Positions 12,387-23,810 of a stretch of 64,000 nt of DNA are shown here, piece after piece. This DNA is from Paragonimus westermani. Taxonomy: Eukaryota > Platyhelminthes > Trematoda > Plagiorchiida > Troglotrematidae. Below the pieces are notes generated by a model that saw only the letters and a list, made by a program, of their open reading frames with translations, had not been told where the DNA came from and did not search any database. The stretch lies in contig QNGE01000292.1 in the NCBI GenBank assembly GCA_008508345.1, positions 1 to 64,000 on the forward strand, written 5' to 3'. Positions within the stretch are counted from its first letter, which is position 1. Each line of letters opens with the position of its first letter. The translations under genes were made by a program, and so were the position numbers.

Positions 12387-14030
12387 CTAACATACTCGTC
12401 GCCTCTTCGCCGACGGTGTATTATGAGTAAGCTGGTGACCCACTAACCACAAACGGCCAGCGCATTCACGGCCGCACACATCGCAACGCCATATAGTCAC
12501 GTCGCCGCGACCAATGACACCGATGTTTCTTTCGCATCCCGTACGCTTTCGCTTGCGACCGCGCAATAGTTGCTCGTTGAACCTTCGGACGCCCGCCCGA
12601 ATCGTATTCCTCCAGGCCGTCCAATTCAACGCCATATCTTCCCAGCATCCAAACTCAATGTTACAACTTGATAGACTTAACTGCACAACACCCCGGTACC
12701 TCCGTTTTTGACCGCCAGGAGGTCGCCTACCTTTTCTCACCCGTCCGTACAAGAGCTGCTTCGGGATGCGGTCATCACCCATCCGACGGACGTGACCGAG
12801 CCAAAGGAGCTGGCTCAGCATTAACATTGCTTCCAGCCCATCAATGTCCGCTCGCCGCAGCACCTCAGTTTTCGGAAGCATGTCCGACCACCGAATACCC
12901 AAGATGCGCCTCGTACACTGCACATGGAAGCGGCTCAGATAGCTCACATTCCGCTGGTACAATGTCCACATCTCACTGCCATACGGCAGTATGGGCAGCA
13001 CCGCTGAACAGTAAACACAGCTTGGTGGCCATCATCAGGCTATGATCCATCCAGACACGCCTGTCAAGACGTCCTAAAGCAGCGCTAGCCTTCTCCACAC
13101 GCGCTGTCAGCTTGCGGTCCACGGACAAATCTGTCGATAGGTTACCACCCAAGTAACAAAAACCCCCACAGCCATTCACAGTGTCCCTAGCAATGCGAAT
13201 TTGGGGTGTAGGTACACAAGCAACACCTCCACCAGGAGGAGGCCGAAAGAAGGAAAACGTCTTACCTGTGTTGATGTCTAATCCAAACTTCGATGCCGCC
13301 GAAGCTAAGGCTGTGATCAGACGTTGCAGTTCTTTTTCACCGTGTGCCAGCAATGCGCTGTCATTTGCGAACAGAAGCATGCGCATCGTTGAGGTCTGTA
13401 GCCGGGTTGGGGCGCCGAAACGTCGAATATTACACAGACGCTCGTTCGTCCGGTACTCGACCTCAAAACCATCCACTCCGGAGTTCTGTAAAGCAACTGT
13501 TACCATGGCAGTGAAATATAAGCTAACTAGGGTTCGGGCTAGAACACAACCCTGCTTCACGCCAGTGACGACATCAAAATCATCAGAGGTCGATCCACAC
13601 GATTGCACCTTCGCCTTCATGCCCGCGTGCAACAATCTAACCATATTGACGAACTTACCTGGACATCCAAACTTACCAAGCACCGTCCACAGAACCTCGC
13701 GGCTCACGGAATCGAACGCCTTAGTGAAGTCCACGAACAGGGCACACAGGAGCAGGTTCCGTTCCCGCCACTTCTCCTGAGGCTGTCAAGTAGCAAACAC
13801 CAGTTCGATAGTACTCCGGCTCGCCCGAAATCCACAATGCTTCTCGGAAACATTAACCTCCAAAACAGTTCCATTCAGTCGGTTCGGGAGGATTCTGGCG
13901 AGTACCTTGCCTACACAGCTCAGAAGACCGATACCACGATAGCTGTTGGCGCATTGCTCGCTACCCTTGCCTTTGAACATGAGTATAATAAGGGCGTCCT
14001 TGAATTCTTTCAGGATCGCCTAGTGCGCAG
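12387..14030 (-). pseudogene. RTE-type LINE reverse transcriptase with C-terminal C2H2 finger, 5'-truncated
   Basis: Three open segments read right to left (13980-13786, 13734-12973, 13001-12387) join into one RT plus C-terminal domain after small frameshifts. Motifs in order: NSYRGIGLLSCVGKVLARIL and GFRASRSTIELVFA (RT fingers), MDFTKAFDSVSREVLWTVLG (first catalytic Asp), GVKQGCVLA, then FANDSALLA at 13371-13360, where RTE-clade enzymes have FADD. After the thumb comes the LINE C-terminal motif MLPILPYGSEMWTL, RRILGIRWSD and LGHVRRM, and near the end a single zinc finger, C-x2-C-x12-H-x3-H (CDVCGRECAGRLWLVGHQLTH without its last residue). The 5' part (endonuclease and most upstream RT) is missing. 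Inactive through truncation, frameshifts and the Asp-to-Asn change. Confidence 0.85.
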
Positions 14031-14879
14031 CGTTACACACACACGCCGACGAACCAATACACTAAACGTAGGCGAACTCAATGTTGCCATGCACTGATAC
14101 GCGGCAGAGAACACAAACACACACACATAACGGCAGAAACGCGCACCGCAAGGTCAGACAGTCAATTTGTCTAGGCTGCGACTGAGGCCACCGCGTACAC
14201 GTCAGCCAATGGAAACGGCCACAAACAAACACACGCACGCATCAACCATAAAGCATGAATAAGCTGAGAACCATCGAATGTCTGATTATACTTATTTTAT
14301 CTCACAACCACCACATTATCAACAACACTGGCTCCGGAATACAATGTGGTAAACGAGCTCACAGCGGTGGGACCGAAGATCACGATAAACGCAACCACCG
14401 ATCCACTGAGAGGTCCAATCCCAAACCTCGCTGTAGCAACCTGATAACACTACAACAAAACAAACCTTTGAAGCTGACTCCAGTGCAAATCCGAAGAATG
14501 TACACACACAACACTACTCCCTTTCGGTCAGCTTCAAGTTGAGCGCAGATAAAACGGTCTGCCGATTTCGGGCCAGTTATGAGCGACTAGGACTTTAGGG
14601 GTTTGCAACGTACGTACATAAGAGTAAACTGACAACCCGGTTAATCGTCCAGTAAACAATTTACGTTGATTGACTCTCTTGTTGTTATCCAGCTCGTATA
14701 TACCGGGGCCGATGGTACGCTTTATGGAGATGGGGGATGAAAAGTTTCTGCCCTTTGCTGTATGGCTGATTCTTCAAACGGACAAATGTTTCGGGTGAAT
14801 TGGCATAGGTCTTTTGGTAAGTCTCCATCCAAGGCAGCTCGGTATGTTTTTATTCATTTGCAAGTCGGTGAGCTGCGTT
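14031..14879. other. Decayed sequence between RTE and integrase
   Basis: Holds CA-rich runs near 14035-14130 and the region where the integrase C-terminal domain of element A should be. I could not recognise that domain. Open frames at 14255-14542 (plus) and 14319-14507 (minus) lie opposite each other and match nothing I know. Confidence 0.35.
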
Positions 14880-15738
14880 AAGTTTTGCACGTAGAGCTCT
14901 CCCGAACATGATTCCAGCCGGCGTTTTTCCGGTCGCTCTATGGTGGCATAACGCTTGAAACACAGAATCCCTTCAACTTTCCCCTCTTAACTGTAATGCC
15001 TGCATACACTCCTTCAAAGGGCGAATCAAACGTTCCGCCATATCATTACCTACGGGATTGTAAGGAACAATCTGCGAATGTTTTGTTCTCTACCGACGTA
15101 AAAATTCTTCGGAATCAACTTACAAACTGAGATCCATTATCGGTGACAATCTCCTCGGGAATTCCAACGCGGGAAATAAGGTGTTTCATCCAATGAATTA
15201 CTGTGGTTGACGTGACATCTCCACAGATATGTACTTCAGGTCATTTACTGTAGTAGCGGTTGGCGACCAGCATGTTATGTTTATTCTTAGGAGCTATTGC
15301 AAAAGGTCTCATAATATCAATAACCAACTTTGTCCACAAGAGCATAGGATATTCCACTGGCTGCACAGGGGTAACTGTAGGTTTGATTGGTTTATCAGCA
15401 TCTTGACAAAGGACGCAATTGTTAACAGGAGTATTGATTGACAAAAACACTCGTGGTCACCAGTACCATTCGCTAGCACGACGGAGGGCCCGCGTGGTTC
15501 CAGAATGTCCCTCATGAGCACACAGCATTATCTCACGGTTTAAGCTAAACGGTTGGACAAGCCGTGATCTACGCATGATGCAGTCATCTATCACAGAAAG
15601 CTCCTCTCGAAAGGGGTAGCGGCATTTTAGCTCGTCAGTGATATTTTTGACGCTAATCCATCCGGTAGAAACGTATTGTTTCAACTGTAGGAGTTCACCA
15701 TCCATTTGCGTATGCTCTCGCAGTTGCTCTCTGGTCAC
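14880..15738 (-). pseudogene. Integrase remnant of Gypsy element A
   Basis: Read right to left: the H2C2 zinc-binding domain (HEGHSGTTRALRRASEWYW, 15738-15457), a cysteine pair (CVLCQDADKPIKP), then the DDE core. LVIDIMRPFAIAPKNKH carries the first Asp, IVTDNGSQF near 15140 the second, and NDMAERLIRPLKECMQAL near 15030 the Glu, so all three acidic residues survive although in different frames. The motif ATGKTPAGIMFGRALRAKLN near 14905 matches the stretch after the core in Ty3/Gypsy integrases. Stops interrupt the core (for example before PEVHICGDV). The enzyme would insert the reverse-transcribed copy into the genome; this one cannot be translated. Confidence 0.85.
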
Positions 15739-15747
15739 CGCATGAAT

Positions 15748-17250
15748 TCACAAATCATCATTGGCAGCCACCATTAAGATTTTTTTTACAGCGTACGCAT
15801 CAGTTTGTACAGGCAAAGATGAGCAGGAAATTGCAACAGCTACTTGATTTTCTGAACCACGTCTATATTTAATTTCGAAGTCGTAACTTGATAGTCTGGC
15901 ATACCACCGACTGATCCCTAATGGCCTACGGTCTTTAGTTTCTTGACTCAAAAGTGTCATCATTGCTGCATACCCAGTTTTCAGAGTGAGGCGTCTACCG
16001 ATGAGGTATACATGCCACTTCCCACAGGCCCAGACACAGACTGAAGCTTCCTTTTCGTTGGCTGAATATTTACGTTCTGTACCAGATAGCGTTTGCAATG
16101 CGTATGCGATAATCTTTTCCTGTCCTTTTTGAATTTGAAAAAGAACGGCTCCTAGGCCGGCATCGAAGGCATCTGTTGAAATGAACGTACTGTAGGATTC
16201 GTCAGGGATACTGGCAACGGGAATGGAAACAATCATCTGCTTCATGCGTGAAAAGGGTTTCATCTGGGTGTCGGACCACTGAAATGGAATAATGGATCTC
16301 GTATTGATCGCAGTGGTTCGACCACGGTGGCGAAATTCGGAAGGTGGCTCAATAAGTATGGGCAGAGTCCGAGGTAACCTTTGAGTAGATTCGTAGGTTC
16401 TGTAGCAGCTACAATAGCCTTAGTATTTTCCACCTTGGGGCGAACCCCTTCTTCAGATATACTACGGTCAAGGAATGATATTCCAGTTACACAGAACACG
16501 CGCTTGTTCATGTTCAAACGCAAGTTCATCTGATTGAGACGATCCAGCATAAAATGAAGAGTGTAATCATGTTCTTTAGATTTTCCGTACACATGTGCAC
16601 GGTAAAACCCCGGCATGGAGATAAAGACTAAGTGATGAATCTATGCCAAGCTAATGGAGCCGAACTTGAATCCACTGGTAAAACCTTGTGCTGGAATAGA
16701 CCTTCTCTGGTGAGAAAGGTAGCGAGATATCTGGAATCAGCCGTAAGTGGCGTGTGAAAGAAAGCACTTTTGATGTTCAATTTTGAGAATTATTTTGCTC
16801 CGGCAAGTTTACTTACCAGTCCACCTTGATTAGGCAAAATGAAATTTTCAACCACAGTTAGCTTATCAAGCGCCAAAAGATCAGTGCACAATCGAGCGCC
16901 ACCGTCTTTTCTTGGAAACCGCAACTAATGGGTGTATCCAGGACGAACATATTATTGACTCAATGGTATCGTTTCCAAGCACCAGACTAATGGCGGAAGA
17001 ACTACTTCACGCTTGACAAGGGGTATCGGTCGCGGCTGTGATATGGAGGACAGTTTTATATCTGGCTTCAAACGAATTTGCTGGGCCACGTTGACTGCAC
17101 GACCAATTGAACCAGCAAACAATGGGATTTTTATGATGCTGTCATACGTTCAACAGAAGGTACCATATTGGAAGAAACCATTGCGTTACGACGTAACAAT
17201 GGTTTTCTGTCAGAAGCAGGTGGAGAAAATTCAACAAAGATTTGGAACAA
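15748..17250 (-). pseudogene. Reverse transcriptase and RNase H remnant of Gypsy element A
   Basis: The linker RPIPLVKREVV (near 17020) leads into RT: RFPRKDGGARLCTDLLALDK near 16910, FSKLNIKSAFFHTPLTADSR after an in-frame stop near 16790, and LNMNKRVFCVTGISFLDRSI near 16480. RNase H follows: STDAFDAGLGAVLFQ near 16170 (the conserved TDAS-type motif), ERKYSANEKEASVCVWACGKW, and SSYDFEIKYRRGSENQVA near 15860. The order and spacing are those of Ty3/Gypsy pol. The YxDD box itself could not be read cleanly. At least three frame breaks occur. Confidence 0.85.
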
Positions 17251-17427
17251 TGTAAATCTCATCATTTCTATGAACGCATTAGAGTAGCTGTCAAGTCTAT
17301 AAACTGTTGGATGCACAGGTGGATGTTTGAAATAATGCTCTTAAAATGAATAGGGGATTATGGAGATACAGAGTCTAGTTCCATTTCAAGAGGCAGTCTT
17401 AAGGCCGAAGATGGAAAATAAGTCGTT

Positions 17428-18327
17428 CTAACATCCGAAAGAGGTAATCGTGGAAAGCGCATTGTATTCTTCCGAATGTAAAGCATAAATTGTATCTGCG
17501 GCAGCAAATTTCGGAACATTAACAGCAACTCCCTCTAGTGCATGCACCGAGCGTGTACGGCAGGTTTTTTGCAAAATGATCAATCTTGGAACAACTCGAA
17601 CATTTGGCAAGTCTTAATGGACATTGTAGATTACTCGTTCTATGCGCTGTTTATCCACACCGGAAACATTCACTAAGAGGTTAGAAGGCAACTGACGGCC
17701 TCGAATTCTCGACCATTGAAACCCACTGTGGCGACTCGGGAAACAATTCACATTTCGATCAAGCTTGCTCTTTAATACAGGCCATTCCGCAGGCCTAGTC
17801 TTAAGATAATTTGGACTCGTCCTCAGTTAAAAGAGATTCACGAATTTTTTCATTTCACACCCCAAAGATAAACTGTTATGTGAGCATACAATCTCCAGGT
17901 TTCTTGGTAGGTATTTTATAGTGCTCACACGGTCGAATGGTTCGTATAAGTCGAGAAATTAATCCTCTCGGTGGTTCTGCAATTTGCTGACTGATGCGGG
18001 AGAGGGTAAGCCTGGAGGCATATACGCTGGTAGCGGCCTCTAGTATTTTGTCAACAGCATTTAAAGTCTTTTCCACGGGGGTTTTATGGCGCAGAGCATG
18101 GATGTCAAAACTGCTTCAGCCATCCAGTTCCCAAATGATTCGGAGAAGCCATGGTTTAGTTGACTCTGTCAAGTTCAGCGAAGGATTCAACACTGTGCAA
18201 ATCCAAGTAACCCGTAAATGCCACTTTCCGCGTTATCCACGAGTCTGGCGTTGGAAATACTGCTGGGTCCATCCGAAATGTTGCAGGTGCATTCATCGAA
18301 GTGAACATTGTCGGTGACGCTCTATGC
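17428..18327 (-). pseudogene. Gag remnant with two CCHC zinc knuckles (Gypsy element A)
   Basis: Near 17668-17560 the minus strand reads CFRCG, a stop, TAHRTSNLQC and then CSSCSKIDHFAKN: one Cys-x2-Cys-x4-His-x6-Cys knuckle broken by a stop, and a second knuckle whose last Cys is lost to a frame change. Two tandem knuckles are usual in the nucleocapsid of Mag-like Gypsy elements and unlike the single odd finger of the CsRn1 clade seen in element B, so the two Gypsy elements here belong to different lineages. An open segment at 18076-17876 may be the N-terminal gag part but has no firm match. Confidence 0.6.
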
Positions 18328-18524
18328 TGTATCACAAATCAGAACGCACGGCAGGGGTAATGATCGTAATTAGTATGTATGCAGTCTGCCCGGTGGGCGT
18401 GCACATAAAGCATTAAATCAGTGAACGAGTTTGAATTTAACCGATTGTAGTCGCGATATATCACGCGAGCGCTAGTAGCCAATCATTTGCGAGGTGAAAG
18501 TTCTAGCCCTGTGCAAGATGTACA
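18328..18524 (-). repeat. 5' LTR of Gypsy element A
   Basis: A 197-bp partner of 11612-11809. Immediately inside (toward gag) the element-sense strand reads GCGTCACCGAC, where a primer binding site is expected; I cannot assign the tRNA. Confidence 0.75.
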
Positions 18525-18871
18525 CACACGGCAGACGCACCCAAGAAACAAAAGTAGTGACTACATTACTGGTTGAACTAAACTGTAGTAGGTGAGCAAA
18601 CCCCATATAGACTTCCTCACCATGTGAGACCATTGGGTTTGTGCATGCTACGCACCGATATCCACAGATGACTGTGGGCGGGAAACTCTTCTCCGGCAGT
18701 GTAATAAGTATTAGCTATTATGGATGCAGAAAATTCGATCAGCAAGATGCTCCGTCACACCTGCAGTTTTTCATATTTTAGTTAATTGTGATACTTCGCT
18801 GTTTTACAGCAGCGCTTTAGTTTCACTTTTGCATACTGTTCAAAGCGATTAAAATGTACTACCAATGTGAC
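18525..18871. other. Short spacer, nothing recognised
   Basis: No open frame or repeat identified between the 5' LTR of element A and the end of the LINE 3' repeat. Confidence 0.5.
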
Positions 18872-20372
18872 AATAATAATGGTTGTATATTTCTCGATGC
18901 ATTTGTGAGAAACACACTCAGGACAGCGTGATCAACGTAATGATTTTAAGCATATATATTTTGAACACCAAATTTGAAAATTTTACAACGAGTCAGCTAT
19001 GTGAGTAGAGCAACAAAACAGACAAAAACAGACATTATATGAGAGGAAATTCAAGTTTTGGCAGGAAACTCCGAGCTTCATAGTTCTGAGAAGATAGTGC
19101 CTGAGGTCTGCACAATCCGATAAAATGATTGATTCGTTACATCAATTTGGACTCCACAAGGTGATCGCTGGCCTGATGCTCAAGGTCGTGTCAAAAAACG
19201 GTGGCTGGTGTAACGCGCAACCGAAACCAGCGAGCGCGCACGGATTGAATTTGAGTCGTGTGACGGGGCGTGCTGCTGTGCTGTCGGTGCTGTTTTAGCT
19301 TTCGCTTGTGTAAGTCGTGTGCATGGCTTACTGGGCCTTCGGCTCATGTTTGTTCGTATTGTTTCTCTTTTCAGAACTGTTGTACGAACCCCTACTTCGG
19401 AAGAGCGCTGTCCCCTGGTGCGTCCACGTTGCCCGAAGGTTGGTCCGCGAAGTCACGGGCACCCAAAGTAGAGTCGGCTGGCCTGCATGTTACAGCTGGA
19501 GGATGGAGAGGGTGTATTGGCGAAGAATTTGCTCATTATTCCATGTATTCCCCGGAAAATGTGCAAAAATTGTTTTCATGATGGGGGTGAGGTGGGGACG
19601 CATATACTTTCGCGAGGAATGCATGGACCTCTAGACCGGACGTCATTCTTTGCTCAAATTTAAAAAAACAGGAGGGGCTCACGATATACCTAACCATTGC
19701 GGAATTTTGAGTGTCCGGGCGGGATATATTAGTGAGATCAAGGATGGAGAGCGGAATCATGCGATAAACATGATAACGTGTAACTGACTATGTGAGCTAT
19801 GACGAACAACGGAACATGTGGTATTCTGGCATAACCTTCTATGTGACGTTAATAGCATTGTGTTGATTGATGAAATATATACCACATGCGAACAGCTGCT
19901 ATTGAGTACCGCGAAAGGAGATCGATTATAAGCTATTCCTAGTATACGATTATTGCCGAATTTAGATGTCAGTTATCTTTGTACAGACGGTATATAGAAT
20001 GAAAAAAATGTTTGACAACACCGAGAGGTTGTCGGGTGGTCTCTCAGGGGAGAAATAGGAAGAGTTGCGACTCGAGGTTATTATGCAGTCATGAGACGAA
20101 CGGGTTGAGTTTTTTCGAACGATTTTAGCATGTCCAGATTTTGCATGGTGGTTTACATCCCAGACACACAAGCTGTCAGTAGTTATGGGGTAAGGGTATA
20201 CCAGGATGTTTGGGTTGTTACTAACGGGCATGTATATTGACACCTATACGTGTTGACCATGGACATGTTTTCTTGTTCGCTGGCAATTTAAAAGGTAAAA
20301 CATCTATCCTGGAAGCCGTAGTTCTGATCGGTTTGAGGGGTGCGTGACTTAACATCACGCAAAACAAAATGG
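18872..20372 (-). repeat. LINE 3'-end repeat, copy 2 (inverted relative to copy at 46 kb), split by a solo LTR
   Basis: The reverse complement of this stretch matches 46172-47412 along its whole length. Shared landmarks include the string around TCAATATACATGCCCGTTAG (20.23 kb / 46.31 kb), the GACCTTGAGCATCAGGCCAG block (19.17 kb / 47.08 kb) and a terminal AAT/ATT run (18872-18880 / 47399-47412). Copy 1 lies directly behind a CR1-like ORF, so this is taken as a 5'-truncated LINE insertion ending in its (ATT)n tail. The copies differ mainly by substitutions, and this one carries an extra 286-bp solo LTR at 19209-19494. Confidence 0.85.
19209..19494 (+). mobile_element. Solo-LTR-like repeat, copy 2 of 4, with 5-bp target duplication
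   Basis: TGTAACGCGC...GCATGTTACA, 286 bp, flanked by GCTGG at 19204-19208 and again at 19495-19499. The homologous LINE 3' repeat at 47 kb reads GCCGG at this point (minus strand, 47064-47068) without the insert, so the boundaries and the target-site duplication are directly demonstrated. TG...CA ends with a 5-bp duplication are the signature of an LTR integrated by a retroviral-type integrase and then reduced by recombination between its LTRs. It has no coding content. Confidence 0.93.
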
Positions 20373-22029
20373 TGTACATCAGTTGGCTTTCCTGTGTATT
20401 TGCGGGGTCACTCGGCGAAACCAAACAGATCTTCAATCAAACGTTTTTGGCTTCGTTTTAGTAGGAACATCGTCGTAGCTCCGATCGTTTCTCAGCAGCC
20501 CACGGTAGCTCCCCGGCAACCCTGCTTCTCAGGTACTGATAATATAGAATATTGTAGTGGTCGTCCCAATTATCTGTGAATGCATTGTCACTCACTCGCT
20601 GAGTACGTTGTCAGCGCAAGCCTAGCGAAGAAAGCCCGCATTTAATTAGTCCAGTTAGTAGCTCTTTCATGGGCTCTCCATTCATAGTTCGTGAAGTGGC
20701 CATACTCAATTCCCCACTGTCTGCATCAGCCCCATCAATCAGCGGTAGTTTGAGCTCTCCATTGGAAACGTATATATCCGAGGGAACTAAATAGCCTTAG
20801 GGGCTAAAGTGCTCAAAACCCCCCCTCTAAAGCCATCTTTTATCAACCCACGGCAGTCAATCAAGATGGTGCTTACAACATCGACGGGGTGGAAAGTAAC
20901 AGTTTTCAAGGTCTACACATCCCAATGCGTAGGATGGTAGGGTAGCGCACGATCATTCTGCAGTACGGGTATGAGACAGGAAGGGATTAGTAAGGCTGAC
21001 GTTTAAGCTTAAAAATAGAGCTGACAGGGATCACACTTACAGAAACATAATTTCATATATTGCAGGCACGTTGTGGAGAAATTGTGCCCACATTATAGTC
21101 GACTGTAGCGTACTCCAGGTTCGAGAGGGTGAGCCCTCAGACCGCCTTTGCTTGTTGCACCAAGCAGCGGTCCACATGAATGACCAGGCGGTCTGATGAG
21201 TAAGAAGGTAATGAGGAAGTCATCCTCAGGTCGATGGAGATCCACCAGGCGGATATTCCGTTTTTTAACGGTCTTAACTGCATGGTGCTAAACATCCTCA
21301 AGGAGAAACCTGTTATCCTGATGAAGAGGTGGTCAGATTGACGGCCGATTCTCTAGGTGCAGTCGAATGAAGCTGTTGTAGGGAAGCCTGAAACAAGTGA
21401 GATGAGAGTGACGGGAAAATTACCTGAGGAGTGTCAAGGTATGATTAACTTTTCTGGAATATGCACCCACATTGAGTTAGAGAATGTGAAACAGGGGTTC
21501 AATTCCTCCGTCGCGAAGGCCGACCGAAGAGGGAAGCTATTGAAATACTAGATAATGTTCGACATTCATCAAATACGCATAACCTTGCGTTCAAAACAGT
21601 CGAATTCAAGCATATTTGTCCGGAATAATTTGAATAAAATGTTCAGGTCCCTCAGTGGCCACAAATTTTTAATGACAAACCCATCACACGGTGTGCTGAA
21701 GTGTTCTTGAAGTCATGTTGATTTCCGATTGCGTAATTGGCAAGGGTGCATTACTGAACCAATTGCCCATGTTTTCTGGTGCTGTCTTTGTTCACGGGAC
21801 CAGCACTGGAGTCTGAACTTTGGAAGGGTGTTAACCTACGGCATCTCCAAGTCATCTAATGTTGGTCCTCGATCTGAACAGATAACCGAATCAGAAAGGC
21901 CTGGCTTACCCACTGCACCCATGCACAGCAGTGACGGGGACAGACTCCAGATAAGTGAATTAATTGTGAAAGTAAAAAACAAAAGCGGTTCAATGTTGTA
22001 ACTCTGGGGTACGTCACCACTGCAGTGAG
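20373..22029. other. No recognised gene; one short hairpin
   Basis: Lies between the LINE 3' repeat and gag of Gypsy element B; the 5' LTR of element B should be here but no match to the 3' side could be seen. At about 21137-21200 an imperfect hairpin pairs CTCAGACCGCCT with AGGCGGTCTGATGAG and contains an inner TTGCTTG/CAAGCA stem. Open frames (21357-21551, 21729-22001 plus) are unrecognised. Confidence 0.4.
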
Positions 22030-22740
22030 AATTGCCTTGTCCCCGATTATGTCCCGGACAACCCAGAGTACTGGCTAGTGCAGCTTCAACTGCAATTACA
22101 CCTAGCGTGCATCACTAGCCAGTCTACCAAGTTCACATACTTGGCTACCGCGCTGCCAATGTTGATCGCACCCTATGCCAGAGATTTAGTGATTAGACCA
22201 CCCGAGAGCAACCCTTACGACGCACTGAAGAACGTATTCCTAGAACGTGCTGTCATACCGGAAGAGAAACGACTTAAGCAGGTCCTTAGCCAGCTACAGC
22301 TAGGAGATCTCACTTCATCTCAATTGCTTTGACAATTAAAACAGGTGGGACAGAATCACAGGATTGACGTTGAACTAGTGCGCCACCTTTGGATGCAGAG
22401 GTTTCCTGACTTTGTACAGGCAATTATTTCTCCATTCATGTCAATGAGCTCTTTGGATGATTTGGCCAAATCAGACGACTCAGTCATCCAACACCTTCCC
22501 AGTAAAACGCATCAGGTCGAGGCACACCCGCCGACTTAATAGCAAAAGTGGAAGAACTTTGTCTAGAAATCCAAGCTCTTAAAGCTTCTTACTCTCGTCC
22601 CGCTTCCAGAGGACGTAGCCGTTCTAGGTCGCTTTCAAGAACGTGGTACTGCCGGTACCATCACATTTGTGGGACCAAGGCACGGAAATGCGTTAAGCCG
22701 TACGCCTTCTCAACCGCCTTGGAAAGCGCAAGTGCCAACA
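22030..22740 (+). pseudogene. Gag of CsRn1-like element B
   Basis: In one frame from 22030 the sequence gives VPDNPEYWLVQLQLQLH, ACITSQSTKFTYLATALP, RPPESNPYDALKNVFLERAV and LGDLTSSQLL, the conserved order of CsRn1-clade gag (capsid-like region), then a stop at 22330. The frame resumes with VELVRHLWMQRFPDFVQAI (22345-22539). After two further stops the nucleocapsid finger WYCRYHHICGTKARKC (near 22650) shows the unusual Cys-His-His/Cys arrangement of this clade rather than CCHC; the final Cys of the motif appears replaced by Tyr. No ATG is found at the expected start. Confidence 0.8.
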
Positions 22741-22779
22741 AGTAATGGCGACAACTGTTGCTGGCAGTTCTACCCGTGA

Positions 22780-23810
22780 TTGCCTATTTTTTTTATACAC
22801 GATGGGAGTTCTAGGTTGCGTTTTCCAGTGGACACCGGCGCTCAGGTCAGTGTCGTACCGCCTAGAGAAGAGGACACCTCTCAATCAACGCCCTTCCAGC
22901 TCCAGGCCGCCAATGGCACTTTTGGCACACGCTCCGTGACGTCGGACGTGGGCCTGCGGCGTGTTTACCGTTAGGTGTTCATCATAGCGGATGTGCCAGA
23001 TGCTATTTTGGGCACGGACGTCTTAAATCATTTTGGGTTGGTCGTCGACGCAGGTCACCACAAGCTCCTAGGTCCCCTAACGAGTATGTCCACTATAGCA
23101 ACCACTTTTTCGACGACTGTCCTCAGCCCACTGCTTGTTGAACCAAGCGGTGACGATAGATATCGAGCGGTATTGCGTGAATTCACGGGGTTGACGCGTC
23201 CACCTAACGAGTCACCTGCCGTCATTACAAACGTGGTAAACCACATCAAAACGAAAGGTCCACCAGTTTTTCAGCGACCACGAAGGCTTGCACCAGACAA
23301 ACTGCGCATCGCTCGTGCCGAGTTTCAACACATGCTGGACATGGATACAATTCGCCCCTCTGACAGCCCATGGGCGTCTCCTCTACACATGGTGCCAAAG
23401 AAGACAGAAGGTGATTGGCGTCCTTGCGGAGATTATCGTGGATTGAACAATGCTACTGTTCCAGATAGGCACCCTGTGCCACATGCCTACGATCTAACTA
23501 CCAGCCTCGCGGGTAAAACAATCTTCAGCAAAATTGACTTCGTCCGCGCCTATTACCAGATACCGGTAGCACAAGAGAATATACCCACTCCATTCGGTTT
23601 GTTCAAATTTGTGCGCATGTCTTTTGGTCTTCGTAGCGCTGCACGGACGTTCCAACGTCTGCTTAATGAAGTCACCCGACGGCTAGACTTCATTTATGCA
23701 TACATAGACGACATCCTCGTGGCTAGCTCTTCCCCGGAAGAGCACATGACCCATCTACGGACGCTGTTTCAACGTCTGGCATCATACGGCCTCGTTAGAT
23801 TTTTTAGGCC
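22780..23810 (+). pseudogene. Protease and reverse transcriptase of CsRn1-like element B
   Basis: The aspartic protease active site VDTGAQVSVVPP starts near 22828, and the flap/C-terminal motif [15 protein letters not shown] follows; between them an in-frame TAG (22972-22974) interrupts the frame. RT runs from about 23230: [82 protein letters not shown] and an intact catalytic YIDD at 23701-23712. At about 23800 roughly 15 residues of the palm are deleted with a frameshift; the frame continues at 23806 with [13 protein letters not shown]. Without the stop and the deletion the catalytic residues would be in place. Confidence 0.88.

Larger units (their letters stand above)
11612..18524 (-). mobile_element. 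Old Ty3/Gypsy LTR retrotransposon (element A), interrupted by an RTE LINE
   Basis: Reading right to left: LTR (18524-18328), gag with two CCHC knuckles (~17668-17560), protease/RT linker, RT (~16930-16290), RNase H (16263-15820), integrase (15738-14880), a later LINE insertion (14030-12387), and the second LTR (11809-11612). Both LTRs are about 197 bp and start and end TGTATC...TGTACA on the plus strand. The order gag-PR-RT-RH-INT is that of Ty3/Gypsy elements. Many stops and frameshifts are present, so it is not functional. No target duplication is visible at the outer flanks (GCCAT left, CACAC right), as expected for an old copy. That the two repeats are the LTRs of this element is inferred from their placement and orientation. 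Confidence 0.75.

Noticed and set aside
13181..13780. 199-codon plus-strand open frame
   Set aside because: It is antisense to the RTE reverse transcriptase, whose motifs are unmistakable on the minus strand.
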